A stretch of 64,000 nt of DNA from Kribbella sp. VKM Ac-2568. Lineage in GTDB: Bacteria; Actinomycetota; Actinomycetes; Propionibacteriales; Kribbellaceae. The notes under the pieces are model-generated. The model had not been told where the DNA came from. It saw nothing but the letters and a program-made list of their open reading frames with translations, and made no database searches. Below are positions 1-9,143 of the stretch, piece after piece. Made by a program: the position numbers and the translations under genes. The stretch covers positions 62,001-126,000 of the forward strand of contig NZ_SLVF01000001.1 in NCBI RefSeq assembly GCF_004345365.1, given 5' to 3'. Position 1 is the stretch's first letter. Each line of letters starts with the position of its first letter.

Positions 1-857
1 TCATCCCACTCGGGCCCACAACGCCAACCAGCGAAGGAGAGCGTCTGGGCACGCCGAATCCCTTGCGGGTGTGGGAGAAGTCCGATCGCGTCCGGGACTT
101 CGAGCTGGTCGAACGCGTCCACGCGGCCGCCCTCGTGGGCAACACACCGAGGCCGGGCACCACAGCCCCCGTTGGCCCGGCACCACTGAACCAGGCCGAT
201 GTGATCCCCCTGCCGGCGCCGGAGCCGTCCAGCACTGACCTCACCACTAGCTTGCGCACAAGGCGTTCGAGCTTCGGCCTCTTCTCCGTCCGGCCCGCAC
301 TGTCGGCGTCGGACCTCAGCTCGGTACTGGCGACCACAGCCCGGATCGGTCGAGCCGGGACGGACCTGGCGCCCGCACCTCGCGACACTCCGTGGACCAG
401 GCTGTGGGTCCTCCCCAACGCCGTCGAAGGCCTGGCCGAGCGTGCGTACGCCTACGACCCGGCTGAGCACCAGCTGATCGGTGCGGGGTCCTTCGACTTC
501 GGCGAGGTCCAGCGGCACTACGCGCTGACCAACTACAACATCAGCGAGGTCGCTGCCGTCCTGGTGATCACGGGACGCCTGGAGGCGTTGGTGAACGCGT
601 ACGGCGCTCGCGGCTACCGGATGCTGAGCATCGAGGTCGGCCAGCTAGCGCAGACCACCTACCTGTCGGCCACCGCTCGCGGGCTGGGAGTCGGCGCCGT
701 GCTGGGCATCGACAACCTCGCCGTCGACGAGTTCCTCGGCCTCGAGGAGACCGACGAGCGCAGCATGCTCTTCATCCTGCTCGGCCACGAGCGCGCCGGT
801 CGCGCCGGGTACGACCACGGCCTGCACCACCGGTCAGCCGAAGGAGACCCCCGATGA
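1..857 (+). CDS. SagB-type FMN-dependent dehydrogenase (5' end outside window)
   Basis: The reading frame is open from base 3, so the gene begins left of the window; about 285 residues are visible. The visible part has the nitroreductase/SagB layout: an R-R-S-S segment near the first third (FMN phosphate region) and, near the C-terminus, a segment R-G-Y-R-M-L-S-I-E-V-G-Q-L-A-Q that matches the SagB 'E-x-G-x-x-x-Q' block. Family members oxidise peptide azolines to azoles in thiazole/oxazole-modified peptides, and also occur in thiopeptide and goadsporin clusters. Its TGA overlaps the ATG of the LanB gene, preceded by AAGGAG, so the two are translationally coupled. That context supports a RiPP-tailoring role; the azole assignment is inference, as no YcaO cyclase is visible here. 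Confidence 0.8.
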   Translation, partial: IPLGPTTPTSEGERLGTPNPLRVWEKSDRVRDFELVERVHAAALVGNTPRPGTTAPVGPAPLNQADVIPLPAPEPSSTDLTTSLRTRRSSFGLFSVRPALSASDLSSVLATTARIGRAGTDLAPAPRDTPWTRLWVLPNAVEGLAERAYAYDPAEHQLIGAGSFDFGEVQRHYALTNYNISEVAAVLVITGRLEALVNAYGARGYRMLSIEVGQLAQTTYLSATARGLGVGAVLGIDNLAVDEFLGLEETDERSMLFILLGHERAGRAGYDHGLHHRSAEGDPR

Positions 858-3619
858 CAGACCTGCTCTCCACCCCCTTCAGCACAACGGCTGGTACTGC
901 GTCGGGCTGGCGGCTGGGCGCCGGCTTCCTGCTGCGGGTCGCAGGCCAACCAGCAGAAGCAGTAGCCGCCCTCCGTACTCCGGCTGCCGTCGCCTGGACC
1001 GAACAGGTACTGGCGGCCGAAGGCACCCGAGACGCCATCGGTGACGAGCTCCGCGAGGCCCTGGAGTCCGCTCTGGCCGCTCGTGGCTCCGAGGATCCGG
1101 AGCGAGTGGCGCTCATCAACCTCCGCCGGGACGCCTTCAACGGCAGACGTCCGCGGCCGAGCACGCTGACCCGGACGGAGCCGCTGATGCCGACCGAGAC
1201 CCGAGCCTTGGCGAACCAGTGGATCGCGGCGATCGACAGAGTCCGGGACCTCCTCGACCAGGGCCTCGCAGTACTCGGTGACGACCTGGCAGCGGCTCGG
1301 TCGCGAGCAAGGGAACTCCTTGCCGACGACAACCTCCGGAGCGCGGTCCTGCTCCAGTCGGAGGTGCTAGAGAAGAACATGGACCGGTACCTCGACCCGG
1401 CCCGCAAGCTCGACAAGCACGGCCGTCAGGTCGAGCGGACCCTGCTGGAACTGCTCTATCGGGCCGCGCTCAAGACCAGCCCGTTCAGCACGCTCACCTC
1501 GGTCGGTCTCGGCAGGTTCAGCGACACCGCGACCCGCCCTCGCCCTGAACCGGTCTCGCTCCAGCAGCACTCCACGACCCGGCTGAACATCGCCGTGCTT
1601 GCCCGCCTGTCCGCGGTGATCCTGGCCGATCCCGCCCTCCGTTCCGGCCTGCGGGTGACGTTGGCGCCCGGCGCGAGCTCAGACGGCGAGACGATGCGCT
1701 ACGTCCGGCGCCGTACCGCGGCCGGCACCGACCCGGACGCGGTAGTCGCCATCGACAACGTTCACGAGAACTTGTTCTTCCTGCCCAGCGGCCCGGCTCT
1801 CGACGACGTGGTCGCGCTGACCCGGGGGGCCCGGCCGACGCTCGAGGAACTCAGCCGGCAGCTCGCCGACGCGGCCCCTGAGCGGACCATCGCGGAGGCG
1901 GACCAGCTGGTCGGTCATCTTCTCCGGTTGGGATTCCTGCTCGCTCCGGACCTCCAGATCGACCTGCGCTCGGCCCACCCGACCGAGATCTTCGTAGCCG
2001 CGCTCAGCACCCAGGACCACCCGATCCTGCAGCAGTTGGCCCGTTCCCTCCAGGCAGCCGTCGTCCTGGTCGACGCGTACCCCGGTACGCCTGCGCGCGG
2101 GCGCGCGCCCGTACTGCGGGAGCTGCGTGAGCAGGTGCGCGCGAGCTTCGAGGTGCTCGGCGCGTCCGACCAACTGGTGCCGCGCACGGTGATCTACGAG
2201 GACACCACGATCACCGGCGAAGGGATGGAGGTGGACCGCGGCCTGTGGGAGCGGACCGTGCTCCCCGACCTCGCGGACCTCGCCGACATCCTGCCCGCGT
2301 TCGACCTGAACGTGTCGAGACGCCTTACCGCCAAGGGCTTCTTCCGCGCTCGCTACGGCGCCGGCGGCCGGTGTGAGGACGTGGTGAGGTTCTGTCACGA
2401 GTTCCAGCGCGACTTCTTCGAGCCGTACACCCGCCGGGCGATGCGCCGGCGCCAGTTCGACGACGACAACGCGTTCGTGCCGCAAGAGAACTGGTTCAAG
2501 CTCGACGACATCGTGGCGGTGGACCGGGCCCGCGAGGCCGCGTCGCTGCACCTGCGTGACCTGCGCGCGGCGGACCCCGGCCTGGTCGAGGAGATCCGCC
2601 TCGGCCCGGAGTTCGTGGCCGCCGTACGGCGGGAGTTACCGGGTGCTGCTCAGTTCGCACAGCCCTGGTCGTTCTTCGTCCAGTTGGCCGCAGGCGGCGA
2701 GGCTCCAGGTCGGCTGATCCTCAACCAGGCCTACGCGGGCCTCACGCTGATGTTCTCGCGGTTCGCCCACAGCATCGAGGGCGCCGGCGAGCTGATCACG
2801 CGGATCCTGGCCGACTACTCGCCTGACGGAGCCGTGCTGGCCGAGCTCCGGGGCGGTTACGAGACCACCAATCTCAATATCCACCCGGCAGTCACGCAGT
2901 ACGAGATCGTCTGTCCGGGTGATGCGAGCACTCGGCCGGCGGACGAGCAGATCTCGCTCGAGGATCTCGTCCTGGTGCATGACGAAGAGGCCGATCGGGT
3001 GCGGCTGATGTCGACGCGGCTCGGCAAAGAGGTGGTCCCGGTCTACCTGGGTTTCCTGATGCCGATGGCCTTGCCCGAGATCCAGCAGATCCTGCTGTGC
3101 TTCTCGCCGAGCGGCATGGCGCAGATCGACCTGTGGGCCGGTACCGGTGATCCCGTGCCGGTGGACGGCATCACGTCGTATCCGCGGCTGGCGCTGGGAG
3201 ACCTGGTCTTGCAGCGGCGGATGTGGAAGCTGAACACCGCCGTCTTCCCGTTCCGCGACCCACAGCACTCCGATGCCGAGCACCTGCTCAGGCTGCAGCG
3301 CTGGCGGGTGGAGCACGGGCTGCCGCGGCGGCTGTTCGCGCAGATCGACAATGCGGCGGCGAAGTCCGCGGTCGACGGCGGCGCGGCGCCCGCCGCACCG
3401 GACGGCGAACGCAAGGCCGGGCGCAAACCCCTGCCGGTGGACTTCGACAGCTGGATGTCCCTGCAACTGCTCGAACAACTCGCGCTCGGTGCCTCGGCCC
3501 GGATCGTGCTGACCGAGGCGAACCCAGATGTGGACGAGTTGTGGCTGACCGACGAGCACGGCCGTCCGCACGTCAGCGAACTGCTGCTGGAGCTCTACGA
3601 CACCGGGAGGGACTCATGA
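854..3619 (+). CDS. Lantibiotic dehydratase N-terminal (glutamylation) domain protein, split LanB
   Basis: This 921-residue protein matches the long N-terminal domain of class I lanthipeptide dehydratases (Lant_dehydr_N). Around residue 205 it has the family signature K-T-S-P-F-S-T-L-T-S-V-G. It lacks the elimination domain, which is the next gene, as in thiopeptide (TbtB/TbtC type) and goadsporin systems. By family knowledge it transfers glutamate from Glu-tRNA to Ser/Thr side chains of a precursor peptide, in preparation for forming dehydroalanine/dehydrobutyrine. Start: ATG with AAGGAG seven bases upstream, overlapping the stop of the dehydrogenase gene. Its own TGA overlaps the next ATG. 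The precursor and leader recognition cannot be judged from the window. Confidence 0.9.
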   Translation: MTDLLSTPFSTTAGTASGWRLGAGFLLRVAGQPAEAVAALRTPAAVAWTEQVLAAEGTRDAIGDELREALESALAARGSEDPERVALINLRRDAFNGRRPRPSTLTRTEPLMPTETRALANQWIAAIDRVRDLLDQGLAVLGDDLAAARSRARELLADDNLRSAVLLQSEVLEKNMDRYLDPARKLDKHGRQVERTLLELLYRAALKTSPFSTLTSVGLGRFSDTATRPRPEPVSLQQHSTTRLNIAVLARLSAVILADPALRSGLRVTLAPGASSDGETMRYVRRRTAAGTDPDAVVAIDNVHENLFFLPSGPALDDVVALTRGARPTLEELSRQLADAAPERTIAEADQLVGHLLRLGFLLAPDLQIDLRSAHPTEIFVAALSTQDHPILQQLARSLQAAVVLVDAYPGTPARGRAPVLRELREQVRASFEVLGASDQLVPRTVIYEDTTITGEGMEVDRGLWERTVLPDLADLADILPAFDLNVSRRLTAKGFFRARYGAGGRCEDVVRFCHEFQRDFFEPYTRRAMRRRQFDDDNAFVPQENWFKLDDIVAVDRAREAASLHLRDLRAADPGLVEEIRLGPEFVAAVRRELPGAAQFAQPWSFFVQLAAGGEAPGRLILNQAYAGLTLMFSRFAHSIEGAGELITRILADYSPDGAVLAELRGGYETTNLNIHPAVTQYEIVCPGDASTRPADEQISLEDLVLVHDEEADRVRLMSTRLGKEVVPVYLGFLMPMALPEIQQILLCFSPSGMAQIDLWAGTGDPVPVDGITSYPRLALGDLVLQRRMWKLNTAVFPFRDPQHSDAEHLLRLQRWRVEHGLPRRLFAQIDNAAAKSAVDGGAAPAAPDGERKAGRKPLPVDFDSWMSLQLLEQLALGASARIVLTEANPDVDELWLTDEHGRPHVSELLLELYDTGRDS

Positions 3620-4641
3620 CCGACGACTGGGTGGCTCTGCACGTCTTCTATGCCAGCGACGCCAATCCGATCCTGGTCGAGGCGGTCCGGCCGCTGGTCG
3701 AGGAACTGCGCCGCGACGAGCTGATCGACCGCTGGTTCTTCATCAAGTACTGGATGGAGGGACCGCACCTGCGGGTCCGCTTCCACCCGGCCCGGCCCGA
3801 ACTGCGCGACGAGGTCGCCAGCCGCGCGACGGCCGCGCTCGAGGCCTTCCTGGCCCGGCGACCCGCCCTTTACGACACCGACATCGACGGGCTCGGCGAC
3901 ATCTACAAGAAGATGTACATCGCGGAGTACGGCGAACAGCGCTTCGTCGAGGAGTACGGCGTGGACGGGGTGATGCCGTTCCGCCCGAACAACAGCGTCG
4001 CCCTGATGCCGTACGAGCAGGAGTTCGACCGGTACGGCGGTCCGGTCGGGATGGACCTTGCCGAGTGGCACTTCCAGCACTCCAGCGACCTGGTCGCGAA
4101 GCTGCTGGCCACCTCGAACACGCACGTGCGACCCGTCCTGCTCGGTCTGGCCACCCAGCTGTCGCTGATGACGGCGTACACGTTCCTCGGCTCGGACGAG
4201 GCGGTCCGGCGGTTCTTCCAGCGGTACCGGTCGTTCTGGGAGACGTCGTACCAGGAGCCGTCGGACGACTACCACGACTCGTTCGACAAGAGCTTCGAGC
4301 TGACCCGGGCGTCGCTGACCGAGCGGATCGACCGGATCCGCTCGATCAGCGAAGGCGAGCAGGCGCAGGCGTTGTCCGGGATCGAGCGGACGTGGCTGAC
4401 GCACTGCCGTGAACTGCGGGATCGGGTCGAGGCCGAGTCAGGGCGGCTGCTGTTCCCGAGCCGGACCGGCGGGAGCGGCAAGGAGCCGATCGCCGATCCC
4501 GAAGGCCGCGCCGCCATCCTGCTGAGCTCGTACATCCACATGACGAACAACCGTTTCGGGGTCGCGATCCTCGACGAGATCTACCTGTCCTACCTGATCG
4601 AAAGGGCCCTCGAACCAGCGACCGCACCGGCCTCGGTATGA
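3616..4641 (+). CDS. Thiopeptide-type biosynthesis protein, SpaB_C domain (LanB elimination half)
   Basis: The 341-residue protein is a stand-alone SpaB_C domain. The N-terminus has the typical W-V-A-L-H-V-F-Y start and the block R-W-F-F-I-K-Y-W-M-E-G-P-H-L-R-V-R; the C-terminus has H-M-T-N-N-R-F-G followed by a helical E-x-Y-L-x-x-L segment. In split LanB systems this protein eliminates glutamate to form dehydroamino acids; a close relative (TbtD type) instead catalyses the [4+2] pyridine-forming cyclisation of thiopeptides. Only one such gene is present here, beside the glutamylation half, so elimination is the simpler reading. The frame is open far upstream, but the ATG overlapping the preceding TGA and preceded by GGGAGG is the clear start. 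Confidence 0.87.
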   Translation: MTDDWVALHVFYASDANPILVEAVRPLVEELRRDELIDRWFFIKYWMEGPHLRVRFHPARPELRDEVASRATAALEAFLARRPALYDTDIDGLGDIYKKMYIAEYGEQRFVEEYGVDGVMPFRPNNSVALMPYEQEFDRYGGPVGMDLAEWHFQHSSDLVAKLLATSNTHVRPVLLGLATQLSLMTAYTFLGSDEAVRRFFQRYRSFWETSYQEPSDDYHDSFDKSFELTRASLTERIDRIRSISEGEQAQALSGIERTWLTHCRELRDRVEAESGRLLFPSRTGGSGKEPIADPEGRAAILLSSYIHMTNNRFGVAILDEIYLSYLIERALEPATAPASV

Positions 4642-5873
4642 CCACCGTCAGCGACTGGCTGACCGAGGCCAGGCCCGCGCTGCGCGAGTCCGTGCACGTC
4701 GGCCCGGGGCTGTTGAAGGGCACCTCCGTGGTGCACATCGTCGGCGACCGCGAGACCCACGCCTTCCTGCGGGTCGGCCCGCGCGAGGCGTTCCTGATGG
4801 CGCAGCTCGACGGCACCCGGACGCTCGCGGACATCGGCGTCGCGTATGCCGAGCAGTTCGGCAAACGCCTCGGTGAGGCGCACTGGACCCAACTTCTCGG
4901 CCTGCTGCACTCGCACGCACTGATCGAGCCCGCTGCGCCCGAGCAACTCGAAGCGGTGCGTGAGAAGACGGAACTGGCCCGTCGGGCAGCCGGGCGATCC
5001 CCTCTGCTCTGGCGACGGCCCGTGCCCGGCGCCGCCGACCTCGTAGTACCGCTGGCTCGGCGGATCGGGTGGCTCCTGCACCCGCTGGCCGCAGTACCGC
5101 TTGCTCTGGCCGGTACTGCGGTCGCGGTGTTCGTGCTGCTGAGGTGGTCGATGCTGTGGACGGCGGTCTCGGAGTCGCCGTCGCGGTCGACCGCGGCCGT
5201 GGTCGGTCTGCTGGTCGGCTGGGTGGTGATCGCCGGGCACGAGTTCTTCCACGGCATCGCCTGTGTCCGGTACGGCGGCCGGCCCACGGAGATCGGGGTG
5301 ATGTGGCGGTTCCCGATGATCGCGCCGTACTGCAAGGTCGACGACGTCGTCACCTTCCCGCGGCCCGGCCAGCGGGTGGTCACCTCGTTCGCCGGGGTCT
5401 ACGTCAACCTGGTCGCGCTGATCCCGTTCGCCGCGCTCTGGTGGTGGGGTCCGCAGTCGGGGTGGTGGCACGGTCTGGCTGCGGCGCTCTTGCTGTTCGG
5501 CGTCGTCGCGGCGCTGGCGAATCTGATTCCCGTGCTCAAGCTCGACGGCTACCACATGCTCGAGCACGCGACGTCGACCTCGAACCTGCAGGGGGAGTCG
5601 TTCCGCTTCGCCGGCGCCTTCCTTCGGCACGGACCGTCCGGCATCGCTGCCTATTCGCGACGGGCGCGGCGGATCTATGCCGGCTATGCCCTGCTGGCGA
5701 CGGCCATCCTCGGTCCGGCGCTGGTGCTGCTCATCCGCAGTTGGTACCTCACGCTGGCTGATCTGTGGAGCCCGCTCACCGCGATCGCAGTACTGGTCGG
5801 CGAGGCCGTGGTGGTCGGCGGCCTGTTGCGCTGGGCAGTTGTGTGGCGACGAAGAGCGACCGAGGAGGCCTGA
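4638..5873 (+). CDS. Membrane M50-type zinc metalloprotease with PqqD-like N-terminal domain
   Basis: This 411-residue protein has two parts. Residues ~1-110 form a soluble winged-helix-like segment resembling PqqD/RiPP recognition elements (a 'D-G-T-R-T-L-A-D-I' block). Residues ~135-405 hold about six hydrophobic helices with site-2-protease hallmarks: H-E-F-F-H (zinc ligands H201, E202, H205) and N-L-I-P-V-L-K-L-D-G, with the third ligand D303. Start: ATG overlapping the SpaB_C stop (ATGA). It is likely an intramembrane protease linked to the RiPP, either trimming the leader or handling export/immunity; both options are inference. Similar PqqD-peptidase fusions occur in RiPP clusters, but I cannot name a characterised homologue. 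Confidence 0.82.
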   Translation: MTTVSDWLTEARPALRESVHVGPGLLKGTSVVHIVGDRETHAFLRVGPREAFLMAQLDGTRTLADIGVAYAEQFGKRLGEAHWTQLLGLLHSHALIEPAAPEQLEAVREKTELARRAAGRSPLLWRRPVPGAADLVVPLARRIGWLLHPLAAVPLALAGTAVAVFVLLRWSMLWTAVSESPSRSTAAVVGLLVGWVVIAGHEFFHGIACVRYGGRPTEIGVMWRFPMIAPYCKVDDVVTFPRPGQRVVTSFAGVYVNLVALIPFAALWWWGPQSGWWHGLAAALLLFGVVAALANLIPVLKLDGYHMLEHATSTSNLQGESFRFAGAFLRHGPSGIAAYSRRARRIYAGYALLATAILGPALVLLIRSWYLTLADLWSPLTAIAVLVGEAVVVGGLLRWAVVWRRRATEEA

Positions 5874-6130
5874 TGGACCTGTTGCAGACGATCCTCGGCA
5901 TCCTCTTCGTGCTCGGGCTGAGCTGCGGCGGCTGGATCGTCTGGGCGGTTGCCCAGAGCCGGCAGCGCAAGCACGAACTGGCGATGGCCCGTGAACGCGA
6001 GCAGACCGAACGGACCCGCTTGCAGATCGAGGCCGATGAACGGATCCAGGAACGCGCCGACCGCATCTACCTGGACACCGTTCACCGGCACACCGACCCG
6101 GACTACCAGCCCGGTCTCGACAAGCAGTAA
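5873..6130 (+). CDS. Small single-pass membrane protein, end of RiPP operon
   Basis: The 85-residue product starts with one hydrophobic helix (residues ~3-27) followed by a highly charged, Arg/Glu/Gln-rich helix likely to form a coiled coil (residues ~30-65). The ATG overlaps the TGA of the protease gene and has GGAGG nearby, so it belongs to the same operon. No family is recognised. It could be an accessory of the membrane protease or an immunity peptide; nothing in the sequence decides. It is not a precursor peptide candidate, as it has no Cys and no Ser/Thr-rich C-terminal core. Confidence 0.7.
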   Translation: MDLLQTILGILFVLGLSCGGWIVWAVAQSRQRKHELAMAREREQTERTRLQIEADERIQERADRIYLDTVHRHTDPDYQPGLDKQ

Positions 6131-6142
6131 CCTCCGCGCCAC

Positions 6143-6622
6143 TCAAGGCATCGGTGTGGTCCTTGTTGCGCCGGCGTCAACACCCGCTTCCTGCGGGGTC
6201 TGCCAGGTCTCTTCGTCCAGACCCTTGAGCCTCTCGCGCACGTCGGACCAGCCGGCGGTGAGCGCGTAGAGCACCACGGTGTCCAGCGCGATCATCAGCA
6301 GCGACCAGACCGGGTACGCACCCAGCCAGGCGATCTGAATGATGGCGTGCACGATGACGATCACGATCGCGGTGATCCGGGCCCAGGTCTGCGCGGCGAG
6401 CAGACCGAGACCGGCAGCGATCATGATCAGGCCGGAGATCAGGAGCACCCAGCCCCAGCCAGTCAGATCGACCAGGATGAGGTTGTCCGGCGTCACCACC
6501 AGGTGTTCGTCGTCGAACAGGGCGATGAAGCCCTGGAAGACGTTGATTCCCCCGATCACCAGGAGCATCGTGCCGGCGAACACAACGAAGCCGGTCCAGG
6601 CGCCGCTCTTTTTCGCAGCCAT
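6143..6622 (-). CDS. DUF7144 family membrane protein
   Basis: This 159-residue protein has four hydrophobic helices, a short charged N-terminus and a loop D-D-E-H-L-V-V after helix 1, the layout of the actinobacterial DUF7144 family. The start ATG has GAGGAG upstream on the minus strand. The C-terminal tail (about 30 residues) is polar and cytoplasmic. It is convergent to the RiPP operon, with only 12 bases between stop codons. Function unknown; no sign of involvement in the neighbouring pathways. Confidence 0.8.
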   Translation of the reverse strand: MAAKKSGAWTGFVVFAGTMLLVIGGINVFQGFIALFDDEHLVVTPDNLILVDLTGWGWVLLISGLIMIAAGLGLLAAQTWARITAIVIVIVHAIIQIAWLGAYPVWSLLMIALDTVVLYALTAGWSDVRERLKGLDEETWQTPQEAGVDAGATRTTPMP

Positions 6623-6720
6623 CTGCGGTATCTCCTCTCGCTGCGGTGGCCGCTACCGGGCTCGGCAGCGGCTCGCACTTGGAGGCTGCGCTTGTTTCGC
6701 CCGGTCGGCATCACCCTCCG

Positions 6721-6765
6721 TGGATGAAGGATCCCTGGCCGAGGTCACCCCGCTTGGATGAAGGA
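6721..6765. repeat. Direct repeat TGGATGAAGGA, two copies 34 bp apart
   Basis: The 11-mer TGGATGAAGGA occurs at 6721-6731 and 6755-6765, and each copy is followed after a few bases by a GGCC-containing stretch. The pair lies between kbl and the DUF7144 gene, both on the minus strand, so it sits where the kbl operon ends and the next promoter would be. Purpose unknown. Confidence 0.45.
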
Positions 6766-6792
6766 CCACAGGGCCAGCCGCGGCGGGACGGC

Positions 6793-8001
6793 TCAGCTCG
6801 TGCCGGCGTCGGAGCTGAGCGCTGCCCGCGCCTCGATGAAGGCGGCGACGGCGCGTTCCACGTCCTCGGTGGAGTGGGCCGCGGAGAGCTGGGTCCGGAT
6901 CCGGGCCTTGCCGTGCGGGACGACCGGGTAGGAGAAGCCGATCACGTAGACGCCCAGCTCGAGCAGCTTGTCGGCCAGCCGGCCGGCCTCGGCGGCGTCG
7001 CCGATCATCACCGGCGAGATCGGGTGGTCGCCCGGCAGCACGTCGAAGCCCGCCTCGGTCATCTTCGAACGGAAGAGCGCGGTGTTGGCGGCGAGCTTGT
7101 CGCGCAGATCGCTCGTGCCACCGATCAGCTGCAGCGCCTTCAGCGAGGCCGCCGTCACCGACGGGGCCAGGGAGTTGGAGAACAGGTACGGGCGGGAGCG
7201 CTGGCGGAGCAGTTCGACGATCTCGCGCCGGCCGGAGACGTAACCACCGGACGCGCCGCCGAGGGCCTTGCCCAGGGTCCCCGTCAGCACGTCGACCCGG
7301 TCCTTGACGCCGAACAGCGAAGGGGTTCCGCCGCCGTCGGGACCGACGAACCCGACCGCGTGGGAGTCGTCGACCATCACCAGCGCGTCGTACCGCTCGG
7401 CCAGGTCGCAGATCTCGTCCAGCGGCGCGACGTACCCGTCCATCGAGAAGACGCCGTCGGTGGCGATCAGGCGGTACCGCGCGTCCGCGGCGTCCTTGAG
7501 CTGGGCCTCCAGGTCGGCCATGTCGCGGTTCTTGTAGCGGTACCGCTTCGCCTTGGACAGCCGGATGCCGTCGATGATGCTGGCGTGGTTCAGCTCGTCG
7601 GAGATCACCGCGTCCTCGGCGCCGAGCAGGGTCTCGAACAACCCGCCGTTCGCGTCGAAGCAGGAGCTGTAGAGGATGGTGTCCTCGGCGCCCAGGAAGG
7701 TGCTCAGGGCATCTTCGAGCTCCTTGTGGATGGCTTGCGTGCCGCAGATGAAGCGGACCGAGGCCATCCCGAAGCCCCACTCGTCCAGGGCGCTCTTCGC
7801 CGCGGCGATCACCTCGGGGTGGTCGGCGAGGCCGAGGTAGTTGTTGGCGCAGAAGTTCAGCACCGTGCCGCCCGACTTGCCGTTGGCAACGGAGATGGCG
7901 GAGTTCTGCGGCGAGGTGATCACCCGCTCGGACTTGTACAGCCCCGCGTCGCGGATCTCGCCGATCGTGGTGGTCAGGTCATCGCGCATCCGGCCGAACA
8001 T
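6793..8001 (-). CDS. kbl: Glycine C-acetyltransferase (2-amino-3-ketobutyrate CoA ligase)
   Basis: This 402-residue pyridoxal-phosphate enzyme of the alpha-oxoamine synthase family cleaves 2-amino-3-ketobutyrate with CoA to glycine and acetyl-CoA, the second step of threonine catabolism. Visible features: N-C-A-N-N-Y-L-G-L substrate region, D-D-S-H-A-V-G (cofactor aspartate) and the PLP lysine in T-L-G-K-A-L-G-G. The frame stays open far upstream into the next gene, but the ATG starting M-F-G-R-M is the right start: it overlaps the tdh stop by one base and gives the family's usual length of about 400. Operon with tdh. Confidence 0.95.
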   Translation of the reverse strand: MFGRMRDDLTTTIGEIRDAGLYKSERVITSPQNSAISVANGKSGGTVLNFCANNYLGLADHPEVIAAAKSALDEWGFGMASVRFICGTQAIHKELEDALSTFLGAEDTILYSSCFDANGGLFETLLGAEDAVISDELNHASIIDGIRLSKAKRYRYKNRDMADLEAQLKDAADARYRLIATDGVFSMDGYVAPLDEICDLAERYDALVMVDDSHAVGFVGPDGGGTPSLFGVKDRVDVLTGTLGKALGGASGGYVSGRREIVELLRQRSRPYLFSNSLAPSVTAASLKALQLIGGTSDLRDKLAANTALFRSKMTEAGFDVLPGDHPISPVMIGDAAEAGRLADKLLELGVYVIGFSYPVVPHGKARIRTQLSAAHSTEDVERAVAAFIEARAALSSDAGTS

Positions 8002-9062
8002 CAGTGCACTCCCTCGGGGTTCGTTGCGTAGGTCGGGTTGGTCCAGTCCAGGATCACCTTGCCGCAGTGGCCCTGCCTCGCCACGTCGAAGGCCTGCTCG
8101 AAGTCGGCGTACCCGAACCGGTGGGTGATCACCGGGCCGAGGTCGAGACCGCGTTCCAGCATCACCGACATCGAGTACCAGGTCTCGAACATCTCCCGGC
8201 CGTAGATGCCCTTGATCGTCAGCATGTTGAGCACCACCGTGCTCCAGTCGATCGCGATCTCGTCGGCGGGCAGGCCGAGCATCGCGATCTTGCCGCCGTG
8301 GTTCATGTTCGCGAGCATGTCGCGCAGCGCGGCCGGCTGGCCCGACATCTCCATCCCGACGTCGAACCCCTCGCGCATGCCGAGGTCGCGCTGGGCGTCG
8401 GCGATCGACTGCTCGCCGACGTTGACCGCGTGCGTGACGCCGATCTTGCGGGCCAGTTCGAGCCGGTAGTCGGACAGATCGGTGATCACCACGTTGCGCG
8501 CCCCCGCGTGCAGGGCGACCGCCGCGGCCATGACGCCGATCGGCCCGGCGCCGGTGATCAGCACGTCCTCGCCGACGACCGGGAACGACAGCGCCGTGTG
8601 CACGGCGTTCCCGAACGGGTCGAAGATCGCGGCCACGTCCAGGTCGACCGGGTCCTTGTGCACCCAGACGTTCATCGACGGCAGCGCGACGTACTCCGCG
8701 AACGCGCCCGGCACGTGCACGCCCAGCCCGCGGGTCTTGATGCACAGGTGGCGGCGCCCGGCCCGGCAGTTGCGGCAGCGGCCGCAGACCAGGTGACCCT
8801 CGCCGCTGACGATGTCACCGACCGCGACGTCCCGGACGCCGGCGCCGATCTCGACCACCTCGCCGGCGAACTCGTGCCCGGTGACGATGGGGACCGGCAC
8901 GTTCTTCCGCGCCCAGGAGTCCCAGTTCTGGATGTGCAGGTCGGTGCCGCACAATCCGGTCCGCAGGACCTTGATCAGAACCTCGTCGGCCTCGATCGCG
9001 GGCACCGGGACGTCCTGCAGCCACAGTCCGGGCCTGCTCTCGGCCTTGACCAGCGCCTTCAT
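8001..9062 (-). CDS. tdh: L-threonine 3-dehydrogenase
   Basis: This 353-residue medium-chain dehydrogenase oxidises L-threonine with NAD+ to 2-amino-3-ketobutyrate, the substrate of the kbl product encoded next. Visible: G-L-C-G-T-D (catalytic zinc cysteine), G-H-E-F-A-G-E, the structural-zinc cysteine cluster C-x-x-C-x-x-C around residues 95-110, and the nucleotide-binding G-A-G-P-I-G. GGAGGC lies upstream of the ATG. A perfect 7-1-7 palindrome 82-96 bases upstream is a candidate operator. The pair turns threonine into glycine and acetyl-CoA in the cytoplasm. Confidence 0.95.
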   Translation of the reverse strand: MKALVKAESRPGLWLQDVPVPAIEADEVLIKVLRTGLCGTDLHIQNWDSWARKNVPVPIVTGHEFAGEVVEIGAGVRDVAVGDIVSGEGHLVCGRCRNCRAGRRHLCIKTRGLGVHVPGAFAEYVALPSMNVWVHKDPVDLDVAAIFDPFGNAVHTALSFPVVGEDVLITGAGPIGVMAAAVALHAGARNVVITDLSDYRLELARKIGVTHAVNVGEQSIADAQRDLGMREGFDVGMEMSGQPAALRDMLANMNHGGKIAMLGLPADEIAIDWSTVVLNMLTIKGIYGREMFETWYSMSVMLERGLDLGPVITHRFGYADFEQAFDVARQGHCGKVILDWTNPTYATNPEGVH

Positions 9063-9143
9063 GGTGTTGCCTCCTCAGCCGTTGCCCCCACATCGTGGTC
9101 CCGGGCAACCACCGGCGTCCATCGACACGTCGTACACAGGCTT

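Noticed and set aside
5873-6130. RiPP precursor peptide
   Set aside because: It has a transmembrane helix and a charged tail, with only one Cys (within the helix) and no Ser/Thr/Cys-rich core.
4590-6146. 518-codon open frame on the minus strand opposite the RiPP operon
   Set aside because: Arg/Pro/Gly/Asp-rich composition without hydrophobic core; an antisense frame of the real protease gene, as is common in very GC-rich DNA. The same applies to the long frames at 10668-12863, 35049-37340, 18486-20303 and 13634-15028.
8002-8745. Upstream extension of the kbl frame
   Set aside because: It lies in tdh, has no Shine-Dalgarno sequence and no family similarity; the ATG at 8001 gives the family length.
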